Below, piece by piece: positions 54,022 to 61,528 of a stretch of DNA of 64,000 bases. Both the position numbers and the translations under genes were made by a program. The DNA comes from Phaeocystidibacter luteus (lineage in GTDB: Bacteria > Bacteroidota > Bacteroidia > Flavobacteriales > Schleiferiaceae). The notes below the pieces were generated by a model. It had not been told where the DNA came from, searched no databases, and worked only from the letters and a program-made list of their open reading frames with translations. The stretch's first letter is position 1; every line of letters starts with the position of its first letter. The DNA lies in assembly GCF_008933115.1 (NCBI RefSeq), contig NZ_WBVO01000002.1:292297-356296 (forward strand), written 5' to 3'.

Positions 54022-55767
54022 TTAGGTCAACATACCAACAAGCACAGCTGTGAAAAGAGAGGCCATTGTGCCGGCGAGAAGGGCGCGTAATCCGAGCTTG
54101 CTCAATTCGCTTTTTCGGCTAGGGGCAAGGGCTCCGATGCCGCCGATTTGAATTCCGATACTCGCAAAATTGGCAAAACCACAAAGGATGTAGGTGGCAA
54201 TCATCGCACTCCTTTTGTGAATAAATTGTCCTTCATTGAGCATGTCGGCCATCGAAGTGTAGGCGTAGAATTCATTTAGAATGGTCTTCTCGCCCAGAAG
54301 TTGACCCACAACGTAAATATCGGATCCATCAACGCCCATTAGCCAAGTCAATGGAGCGAGCGTATAGCCTAAAATGAATTGAAGTGAGAAGCTGTCGTAT
54401 CGACCTTCCGAAACCGAGGCCGCCCACTCGTTGAGTCCGGTGTATTCGCCAATGATGTCACTTAGAATGGCGTTAAATCCGTAGATGAAAGCCGTGAATA
54501 CAAGGAGCATTGCACCAACGTTTACGGCGAGCTTCAATCCTTCGGTAGTTCCGTTGGCGATAGCCTCTAGCCAGCTTTTGCCTATGGTGGCTTTGCTGAT
54601 GTGCATGTCCCTATTCACTTCCTTGGTTTCTGGCACGAGGAGTTTAGCAGCAATAATGGCGGCTGGTGCCGACATTACTGAAGCTGCGAGAAGGTGGTTC
54701 GCAAAGTAGAGTTCTTGCGCCTCGTTTCCTCCTCCGAGGAATCCAATAAAGGCAGCGAGTACACCACCGGCAATGGTTGCCATACCGCCTGACATCAAGC
54801 AAAGCAATTCGCTCTTAGTCATGCCCGCGATATAGGGCTTAACGAGGAGCGGCGCTTCGGTCTGACCGAGGAAGATGTTTCCGGCTGCAGCAAGGCTTTC
54901 GGCCCCGCTCAAACGCATGGTGTTTCTCATTACCCAGGCAAAAACGTACACCACTTTCTGGAGGATTCCATAGTAGTAGAATAAGCTCGTGAGGGCGGAG
55001 AAGAAGATAACCGTGGGAAGAACTTGAAAGGCGAAGATGTATCCGAATGAAGCTTCGTCTTCAATCAATGATCCGAATAGAAAGAGGGAGCCTTCGCGGG
55101 TAAATCCGAGGATTTCCACGAACAGTTTACTCACGCCTACAAACATATCCTGGACCCACTCTACGTGGAGTATTCCGTAGGCAATTAGTAGCTGGAGTAG
55201 GAGTCCAACGCCGATTTGCCCCCAGCGAATTTTCCTCCGATTTGTACTGAAAATAAACCCGACCGTTACTAGGAGGAACATGCCCATCATTCCTCTGCCG
55301 ATGTGGTTGAGGCTGAAGCTAAAGTTCACTTCGTTATTCTGAATAAACGGCGGTTTGTATTTCGGTCGGCGGAAAGAGAATACGACGTTTCCTTCGGAGA
55401 AAATGAGAGCTGTATCGCTTTGTTCTACTATGGAGTAGTAGCGTGTTGTGTCGGATGGCGCGGTGTACGAGAACGTGAGGGTTCCGCTTGATTCAAACCA
55501 AGTTCCTTCGGCGTAAAGGTTGTTTTTTGCGGCAAGGAAGTAGGCAAAGGTGCTATCCGAACTCAAAAGGATGGAATCCTTCTTGCCTACAGGAAGCAGA
55601 GCGCTGTCGGCTTTGTTGGATATACTGTGAAAAGAGTACAGGCCTGCGGTTGGAGCACTGTATTCCGATTGAGATTCTGTTTGAGGTTCTTCTGTGACGA
55701 ACACACCCACAACGAAGATGGTGGTGGTGAGAAGAAGTAGAATGAGTGCGATGATTTTAAATCGCAT
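54022..55767 (-). CDS. Concentrative nucleoside transporter (NupC/CNT) with N-terminal extracytoplasmic domain
   Basis: A 581-aa carrier. The CNT core (about residues 155-581) has GQTEAPLLVKPYIAGMTKSELLCLMSGGMATIAGGVLAAF, ANHLLAASVMSAPAA, and the late ILCGFANFASIGIQIGGIGALAPSRK. These are standard nucleoside-binding and gate segments. In front lie a membrane anchor (about 5-25) and a beta-rich domain of roughly 110 residues (GLYSFHSISNKADSALLP to IFSEGNVVFSFRRP), resembling a lipocalin-like fold, before the first core helix. Na+ or H+ driven uptake of nucleosides is expected. Neighbouring thyA and folA fit a nucleotide theme. Confidence 0.93.
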   Translation of the reverse strand: MRFKIIALILLLLTTTIFVVGVFVTEEPQTESQSEYSAPTAGLYSFHSISNKADSALLPVGKKDSILLSSDSTFAYFLAAKNNLYAEGTWFESSGTLTFSYTAPSDTTRYYSIVEQSDTALIFSEGNVVFSFRRPKYKPPFIQNNEVNFSFSLNHIGRGMMGMFLLVTVGFIFSTNRRKIRWGQIGVGLLLQLLIAYGILHVEWVQDMFVGVSKLFVEILGFTREGSLFLFGSLIEDEASFGYIFAFQVLPTVIFFSALTSLFYYYGILQKVVYVFAWVMRNTMRLSGAESLAAAGNIFLGQTEAPLLVKPYIAGMTKSELLCLMSGGMATIAGGVLAAFIGFLGGGNEAQELYFANHLLAASVMSAPAAIIAAKLLVPETKEVNRDMHISKATIGKSWLEAIANGTTEGLKLAVNVGAMLLVFTAFIYGFNAILSDIIGEYTGLNEWAASVSEGRYDSFSLQFILGYTLAPLTWLMGVDGSDIYVVGQLLGEKTILNEFYAYTSMADMLNEGQFIHKRSAMIATYILCGFANFASIGIQIGGIGALAPSRKSELSKLGLRALLAGTMASLFTAVLVGMLT

Positions 55768-55778
55768 GGCAGGGTAGG

Positions 55779-56390
55779 TTAGGATTCGCGGCGGCCGATT
55801 TCGTCGCGGATTCGAGCTGCAAGTTCATAGTCCTCATTCTTTACAGCCTTATCCAGCATTTCGTTTAGCTGTGCCAAACTAGAGGATTTCAGTGGATTAT
55901 CAGAATCTGAGGTCTTCTTTTCGCTCTTGGGTGCTTCGGTCGGTGCAGTTGAAGTGGTATCTGCTTCGTCGGCTTCTTCCTTTAGAATCAAACCGGCAGA
56001 TTGGAGAACTTCTTCGGTGGTGTAGATAGGACATTGGAAGCGAATGGCAAGTGCCACGGCATCCGATGGGCGAGCGTCGAGAATCTCTTCTTTTCCATCC
56101 TTAATGCAGTGGAGGTTCGCGTAAAACACTCCGTCCTTAATCTTGTAAATGATGATTTCTGTGAGGCCAATGTCGAATACTTGCGCGAAATCTCTGAAGA
56201 GGTCATGGGTAAGTGGACGTGGAGGGGAAACCATCTTTTCGAGGGCAATGGCTATGGCCTGGGCCTCGAAGCCACCAATGACGATAGGCAGCTTACGCGC
56301 TCCGTTCTCTTCTGCGAGAATGAGTGCATAAGCGCCTGTTTGTCTTTCGCTGTACGAAAGACCTTTTATCGTCAATGGGATTTTATTCAT
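55779..56390 (-). CDS. Bifunctional nuclease-family (DUF151) protein with UVR motif
   Basis: A 203-aa protein. Residues 1-135 form the DUF151/bifunctional nuclease domain (GAYALILAEENGARKLPIVIGGFEAQAIAIALEKMVSPPRPLTHDLF, LDARPSDAVALAIRFQCPIY). A linker rich in Thr, Glu and Ser follows. The end is a UvrB/UvrC-type motif (LNEMLDKAVKNEDYELAARIRDEIGRRES). Such proteins may act as nucleases or as adaptors through the UVR motif. It lies 2 bases after etfA and 11 before the nucleoside transporter gene. Confidence 0.93.
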   Translation of the reverse strand: MNKIPLTIKGLSYSERQTGAYALILAEENGARKLPIVIGGFEAQAIAIALEKMVSPPRPLTHDLFRDFAQVFDIGLTEIIIYKIKDGVFYANLHCIKDGKEEILDARPSDAVALAIRFQCPIYTTEEVLQSAGLILKEEADEADTTSTAPTEAPKSEKKTSDSDNPLKSSSLAQLNEMLDKAVKNEDYELAARIRDEIGRRES

Positions 56391-56392
56391 TC

Positions 56393-57358
56393 CTAGTTGG
56401 CTTTGAAGCTCTTAAGTGCTTCAGTCAACTGCGGTACAACTTCGAAAGCGTCGCCTACAATTCCGTAGTCAGCCGCCTTGAAGAATGGAGCCTCTGGATC
56501 ATTGTTAATCACAACAATCGTCTTAGAGCCGCTCACACCAGCAAGGTGCTGAATAGCGCCCGAGATACCGATGGCGATATACAATGAAGGGTTGATTTGG
56601 ATGCCCGTTTGGCCAACGTGCTCGCTGTGAGGACGCCATCCGATGTCGCTTACAGGCTTTGAACATGCAGTACCAGCGCCGAGAACTTCGGCCAAGTCTT
56701 CTACCATGTTCCAGTTTTCAGGAGCTTTTAGTCCACGACCTGCCGACACAACGAGGTCAGCCTCCGGGAGCGGAATCTTTCCTTTCACGCGGTCAACGTC
56801 AAGAACTTCGCTCTTAGCGCTCGCCGCAACTGAGCTTGAATGTGAAGAAACTGAAGCGTCTCCTCCGTGTTCTTTCACTCCAATTGCATTTGGAACGATG
56901 CCAACGATTACTTTATCTGCAGAGGTTTGGTAATCTACCAAGCCCTTATTAGAAAATGCATTTCTGCGAACGGTGAACGGTGAGAAGTTACTCGGGATCT
57001 CGATTGCATTCGAGATGTACGCGGCTCCTGCTTTTACGCTCAACATTGGAGCGATCATTCGTCCGTTGTTTGTGCCGGAAATTACAAAGTGCTTTGCGCC
57101 TTTCGCTTCGGCCACTTCGTTTAGCGCATCTGCCCAAACTGAAGCGTTGAAGCTTCCGAAGGCATCGCCTTCAACTTGTACAACTTCGCTAGCGCCAAAC
57201 TTGCCAAGGCTGCTCGCATCGTCGTCGATGTTTCCAACGGTTACGGCGATAACGTCAGTGCCTTCAGCGTTTGCAACGTCCTTCGCGTAGCTCACTGCTT
57301 CGTGAGTAATCTTCTTAAACTTTCCTTCCCAGGATTCAGCAAATACAATAACTGCCAT
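56393..57358 (-). CDS. etfA: Electron transfer flavoprotein alpha subunit
   Basis: A 321-aa FAD-binding subunit that with EtfB passes electrons from acyl-CoA and other dehydrogenases to the respiratory chain. The C-terminal FAD domain shows VSAGRGLKAPENW, KPVSDIGWRPHSEHVGQTG, and INPSLYIAIGISGAIQHLAGV with IVVINNDPEAPFF. The ATG at 57358 (MAVIVFAESW) is preferred over an in-frame GTG two codons upstream. It follows etfB by 35 bases. FAD reduction here suggests active beta-oxidation or amino acid degradation. Confidence 0.97.
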   Translation of the reverse strand: MAVIVFAESWEGKFKKITHEAVSYAKDVANAEGTDVIAVTVGNIDDDASSLGKFGASEVVQVEGDAFGSFNASVWADALNEVAEAKGAKHFVISGTNNGRMIAPMLSVKAGAAYISNAIEIPSNFSPFTVRRNAFSNKGLVDYQTSADKVIVGIVPNAIGVKEHGGDASVSSHSSSVAASAKSEVLDVDRVKGKIPLPEADLVVSAGRGLKAPENWNMVEDLAEVLGAGTACSKPVSDIGWRPHSEHVGQTGIQINPSLYIAIGISGAIQHLAGVSGSKTIVVINNDPEAPFFKAADYGIVGDAFEVVPQLTEALKSFKAN

Positions 57359-57393
57359 TTCCACTAATTTTATAATTGTCCCAATGGATGGGA

Positions 57394-58134
57394 TTAAATC
57401 ACTTTAGCCTCGTTGTGAAGTAGATTCACTAGGTCGTTCACGTTGTCGACCAATTTCACGTCAGCCTTAGGAGCTGGCTTCTCAAACTTCACAGCGCTTG
57501 TTCTTGCGTCGGCACCCACAGCTTCGCGGGTCGCAAGAGGCTTAGTTCTGGCGGTCATAATTCCGCGCATGTTCGGAATTCGGAGGTCTTTTTCTTCAAC
57601 CAATCCTTTTTTACCGCCAATTACAATCGGGAGGGTCATTTTGCTCTTTTCCTTACCGCCATCGATTTCGCGAAGTACGGTTGCACTTCCACCGTCGATG
57701 TCCATGCCCACACATGGGCTAGCGTAAGGGAGGTCGAGCATAGCTGCAACCATTCCGCCTACTTGTCCACCGTTGTAGTCGATCGATTCCTGACCACAAA
57801 TGATGAGGTCGTATTCATTTTCCTTTACCACGGCAGCGATTTGCTCGGCAACGAAATATGCGTCGGATGGTTTGGCGTCAACGCGAATGGCATCATCTGC
57901 GCCAATGGCCAATGCCTTGCGTAAAGTAGGCTCGGTAGAGGCGTCACCTACATTGAGTACGGTAACTGATCCTCCGTTTGCTTCCTTGAGTTGGATTGCT
58001 TTTGTCAATCCAAATTCGTCGTACGGGTTGATAATAAACTGTACGCCGTTTGTGTCGAATTCCGTATTGTCGTTCGTGAAGTTAATCTTGGACGTTGTGT
58101 CCGGCACGTGACTAATACACACCAATATCTTCAT
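57394..58134 (-). CDS. etfB: Electron transfer flavoprotein beta subunit
   Basis: A 246-aa AMP-binding subunit of the ETF heterodimer. Visible features are MKILVCISHVPDTTSKINF, VQFIINPYDEFGLTKAIQLKE, the DLIICGQESIDYNGGQVGGMVAAML segment, and a C-terminal arm (RTKPLATREAVGADARTSAVKFEKP) that wraps around EtfA. It heads the operon-like run etfB-etfA-DUF151-nupC, probably continuing to thyA. A TATTTTCG near-match to the promoter consensus lies upstream. Confidence 0.97.
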   Translation of the reverse strand: MKILVCISHVPDTTSKINFTNDNTEFDTNGVQFIINPYDEFGLTKAIQLKEANGGSVTVLNVGDASTEPTLRKALAIGADDAIRVDAKPSDAYFVAEQIAAVVKENEYDLIICGQESIDYNGGQVGGMVAAMLDLPYASPCVGMDIDGGSATVLREIDGGKEKSKMTLPIVIGGKKGLVEEKDLRIPNMRGIMTARTKPLATREAVGADARTSAVKFEKPAPKADVKLVDNVNDLVNLLHNEAKVI

Positions 58135-58290
58135 ATAGAGCCTTTTTCAACTTGAAACTTAGGTTTTGCGAAAATAGCCAAAAAATGGTCTCAAACCCAT
58201 TGATTTTCGCTATCAATTTCTTCTTCATGCCTAACAACTCACTCGGTGTCATGTTCATAAGTGATGCTAGATTCATACATTTGATAGATT

Positions 58291-60381
58291 ATGCCTCGTC
58301 TACGCGCTCAATTCACCCTACTCTTGTGTGTGATTTCCATGGCTTTGGTGGCTCAAGATATCAGCTTTACCACCGCTACTGGAAACCAGCAGGCATATCT
58401 TATTATCCCTTCTCAAGTTACCGATAACTTCCGCACGGTCAGCTTTTGGATTAGACCAAATCAGGATTGGAATGCGTCCATGTCTACCGTAGAACCCTTA
58501 CTGGTCAAGGATAAATACGGTCCTTCTTCTCAATGGGGTGGCCGATTCGGTGTTTATGTTGAAAATGGATACTTGAAATGGACAATCGCCGATTACAACA
58601 ACCAAGCTGGGTTTACCATTCAAAGTGATCAACAAGAGTGGAAGAGGGGTGTTTGGTATCATCTTGCCTTCACTATTAAGCGCGACGAAGGAATGAGGAT
58701 GTACGTAAACGGCATTCTTCAAGCTGATTCCCATCCAAGAGATGAATTACCTCCACCACCCGTGGAAGGAGCCGATGAGCCTTTTTATCTAGGTACTTGG
58801 GGTACCCAGCGAACAGGAAGTCCAAATGTAACCTTCGATGAGGTCCGCTTTTGGTCCGTTGCACGAACCGAAGTCCAAATCCGAGAAAAGATGTGCCAAC
58901 GCACACAGTGTTGGAATAATCTGAAAGCGGGTTACAATTTTAACGATATGAACAACGGCCTCATAGACGACGCCTGTAATGGGGTGCCGGTAGGCTGGAA
59001 CGCCAGCATCAAAGCTGGACATATTACCATTTCGGGTGCGCCAGTTGGTAGCGTAAGTACATATATGTATACCGATTCATGGATAGGTAAAGAACTGGGC
59101 TTTGCTCCTGGGCGCGATAGTCTTGCCGTTACTGGGGTGAATTTGCCTGCTGATGAAGGCATACATATTTACTATACCAACGGAATGCCTCAAGAAAGAG
59201 AGGGGATTCCTGATACGGTGGTCGAACCAGATGGAGTGATCGGAGTGTGGTGTTCGGATACAACAGGTTCATGGGATATGGATTTTTACTTCGGTGGACG
59301 TGAACACGTATGTGATGTTTGCTCCTACATCTTTAGCCGAGATATTCACAATACGCAATGGGATGTGCGAAGCGAGATTTCCAATGGTTGTGGATTTACG
59401 CTTTTGAATGAGAGTGGACATACCCGAAGATGGCGAGAGGAGTACTTCTTAGTTGACTCACTCTATTTCACCCCAAATTTGTTAGACAGCATAAATGTTT
59501 GCGCCAATGAGGTAGGCTTCGTGATGGCCGATTTAATGACCGGAGCTACATATGAATGGGATAATGGAGGCACCTCATTTAGAAGGTCCGTGAGTCAGTC
59601 TGGCACCGTTTGGGTGAAAATGCAATGGCGCGATTGTGTGAAATACGACAGCGCATTTGTGACACTCGACTCTATCCCAGAATGGCAATGGGTCAATGAC
59701 ACGACCATTTGTCAAGGCGATTCCATCGATTTGAGATGTCCAGTGGGTGGCGATGTCACTTATTATTGGGATACGGGAGATTCAACTCGATCCATTAGAG
59801 TAGGTAGAGCCGGCGTTTATGAGCTCAGGGTTGACAATGGGAACTGTACGGCGACCAATTATGTTACTGTACGCGTGATTCCTGCTTTGAGCGTCGATTT
59901 GGGAAAAGATACATTGATGTGTTTGGGAGAAGGCTTGCGCTGGCGATTCAATCCGAACGTTGGAACCTACCGTTGGTGGAACGGTTCGATGTCGAATGAA
60001 CAGCGCATCTTCAACGACCCTGGAACCTATTGGGTTACCTTGCAGAATGAATGCTTCTTCGTTTCAGACACCATCAATATTGACTTTGTGGATTGCGATT
60101 GTAGAATTGACATCCCAAATACCTTTACGCCAAATCTGGATCGAATTAATGAATCTACTGGAGTATTCACGAAGTGTTACTTCCAGTATTACGAGTTTGA
60201 GATTTACGATAGATGGGGGAATAGGGTATTCTATTCAACCGACCCACATGCGAGGTGGGATGGTACATTTAGAGGGAAAAACTGTGAAATAGGCCTCTAC
60301 ATGTACAAATTGCAATACCGCAGATGGACAGGCCCAGCAGACCCAGTTGTAAAAACTGGAACGATGATGCTGGCGAGATGA
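58291..60381 (+). CDS. Secreted LamG-domain protein with T9SS type B (gliding-motility-type) C-terminal domain
   Basis: A 696-aa protein with a signal peptide (residues 1-21, ending ALVAQ). A LamG/concanavalin-like domain covers about 25-205 (FRTVSFWIRPNQDWN, WYHLAFTIKRDEGMRMYVNGILQ, FDEVRFWSVARTEVQIREKM). Ig/PKD-like segments follow (CANEVGFVMADLMTGATYEWDNG; CQGDSIDLRCPVGGDVTYYWDTG). The final 90 residues are the gliding-motility-associated C-terminal domain (NTFTPNLDRIN, YEFEIYDRWGNRVF, WDGTFRG, GLYMYKLQYR). It is exported by T9SS, likely as a carbohydrate- or surface-binding adhesin. Cys residues are numerous. Confidence 0.88.
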   Translation: MPRLRAQFTLLLCVISMALVAQDISFTTATGNQQAYLIIPSQVTDNFRTVSFWIRPNQDWNASMSTVEPLLVKDKYGPSSQWGGRFGVYVENGYLKWTIADYNNQAGFTIQSDQQEWKRGVWYHLAFTIKRDEGMRMYVNGILQADSHPRDELPPPPVEGADEPFYLGTWGTQRTGSPNVTFDEVRFWSVARTEVQIREKMCQRTQCWNNLKAGYNFNDMNNGLIDDACNGVPVGWNASIKAGHITISGAPVGSVSTYMYTDSWIGKELGFAPGRDSLAVTGVNLPADEGIHIYYTNGMPQEREGIPDTVVEPDGVIGVWCSDTTGSWDMDFYFGGREHVCDVCSYIFSRDIHNTQWDVRSEISNGCGFTLLNESGHTRRWREEYFLVDSLYFTPNLLDSINVCANEVGFVMADLMTGATYEWDNGGTSFRRSVSQSGTVWVKMQWRDCVKYDSAFVTLDSIPEWQWVNDTTICQGDSIDLRCPVGGDVTYYWDTGDSTRSIRVGRAGVYELRVDNGNCTATNYVTVRVIPALSVDLGKDTLMCLGEGLRWRFNPNVGTYRWWNGSMSNEQRIFNDPGTYWVTLQNECFFVSDTINIDFVDCDCRIDIPNTFTPNLDRINESTGVFTKCYFQYYEFEIYDRWGNRVFYSTDPHARWDGTFRGKNCEIGLYMYKLQYRRWTGPADPVVKTGTMMLAR

Positions 60382-60403
60382 CGGTTTGCCAAGCCTTTTT
60401 ATA

Positions 60404-60411
60404 TAAATTTG
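60404..60411 (+). promoter_or_regulatory. pdhB promoter, -7 element
   Basis: TAAATTTG, a full TAnnTTTG match, 21 bases upstream of the ATG. A TTTG at 60385-60388 is only 15 bases away, closer than the usual 17-23. Confidence 0.5.
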
Positions 60412-60432
60412 CGGTCCTCTGAAAGGTAAACT

Positions 60433-61413
60433 ATGAGAACGATTCAATTTCGTGAAGCTGTGGCCGAGGCCATGAGCGAAGAAATGCGCCGCGACGAGAA
60501 CATCTTCTTGATGGGCGAGGAAGTGGCCGAATACAACGGAGCTTATAAAGCGTCTAAAGGGATGCTTGACGAGTTCGGTGCGAAACGAGTAATTGATACT
60601 CCTATTGCTGAACTTGGATTTGCCGGTATTGGTGTAGGCGCTGCAATGGGCGGTCTTCGTCCGATCGTGGAGTTCATGACATGGAACTTTTCGATGGTTG
60701 CGATTGACCAAATCATCAACAATGCGGCCAAGATTCACCAGATGAGTGGAGGTCAGTTGACTGTTCCTATCACATTCCGCGGTCCAACTGGTTCTGCAGG
60801 ACAGCTTGGTGCAACGCACTCACAGGCTTTTGAGAGCTGGTATGCAAACTGCCCGGGATTAAAGGTGGTAGTTCCAGCAAACCCTTATGATGCAAAGGGA
60901 CTTCTTAAGTCGGCTATTCGCGACAATGACCCCGTTCTCGTAATGGAGTCTGAGCAGATGTACGGCGACAAGGGCGAAGTGCCTGAAGAAGAATACACCT
61001 TGCCAATCGGTGTGGCAGACATCAAGCGTTCTGGTTCTGATGTGACTGTTATCAGCTTTGGTAAGATTTTGAAAGTGGCTCAAGCAGCTGCTGACGAAAT
61101 GGCCAAAGATGGAGTAGAGGTAGAGCTTATCGATCTCCGCTCTGTTCGTCCGATCGACTACGATACAATTATTGAATCTGTGAAGAAGACCAATCGCCTT
61201 GTGATTGTTGAAGAAGCATGGCCGTTGGGTAACATCAGCACAGAGATTAGCTATATGGTACAGAAAAGAGCTTTCGATTTCTTGGATGCGCCGATTGTGA
61301 GAATTAACACGGCAGATACGCCAGCGGCGTACAGTCCGACACTAATGGAAGCCTTCCTTCCAAACACCGAGAAAGTTGTAAAAGCTATCCGCGGTGTTAT
61401 GTATATGGATTGA
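60433..61413 (+). CDS. pdhB: Pyruvate dehydrogenase E1 component, beta subunit
   Basis: A 326-aa subunit of the alpha2beta2 E1 thiamine-diphosphate enzyme, feeding acetyl-CoA into the TCA cycle. Motifs are GEEVAEYNGAYKASKGML, DTPIAELGFAGIGVGAAMGGLRPIVEFMTWNF, TFRGPTGSAGQLGATHSQAFE, and the C-terminal EVELIDLRSVRPIDYDTI. The alpha subunit and E2 are not in the window, so the gene stands alone with its own promoter. Its cofactor links it loosely to the thiamine uptake cluster at 12.7-16 kb. A 2-oxoisovalerate dehydrogenase beta subunit is a less likely alternative. Confidence 0.95.
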   Translation: MRTIQFREAVAEAMSEEMRRDENIFLMGEEVAEYNGAYKASKGMLDEFGAKRVIDTPIAELGFAGIGVGAAMGGLRPIVEFMTWNFSMVAIDQIINNAAKIHQMSGGQLTVPITFRGPTGSAGQLGATHSQAFESWYANCPGLKVVVPANPYDAKGLLKSAIRDNDPVLVMESEQMYGDKGEVPEEEYTLPIGVADIKRSGSDVTVISFGKILKVAQAAADEMAKDGVEVELIDLRSVRPIDYDTIIESVKKTNRLVIVEEAWPLGNISTEISYMVQKRAFDFLDAPIVRINTADTPAAYSPTLMEAFLPNTEKVVKAIRGVMYMD

Positions 61414-61449
61414 TGAGGCTTTTATAGTAAAATGTTACATTTCATAATG

Positions 61450-61457
61450 TATATTTG
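61450..61457 (+). promoter_or_regulatory. hppA promoter, -7 element
   Basis: TATATTTG, a full TAnnTTTG match, 71 bases upstream of the hppA ATG and directly in front of a terminator-like hairpin. Confidence 0.6.
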
Positions 61458-61458
61458 C

Positions 61459-61485
61459 GCCCCGCAACTGCGGGGCTTTTTCTTT
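61459..61485 (+). terminator. Terminator-like hairpin in the hppA leader
   Basis: Stem GCCCCGC / GCGGGGC (61459-61465 with 61470-61476) with a 4-base loop, followed by TTTTTCTTT. It may end pdhB transcripts, but it also forms the 5' end of the hppA transcript, since the promoter lies immediately upstream. Confidence 0.7.
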
Positions 61486-61528
61486 GAACGTAAGAAGAGT
61501 AACAAGTACATAACTGAACTATAAAACC

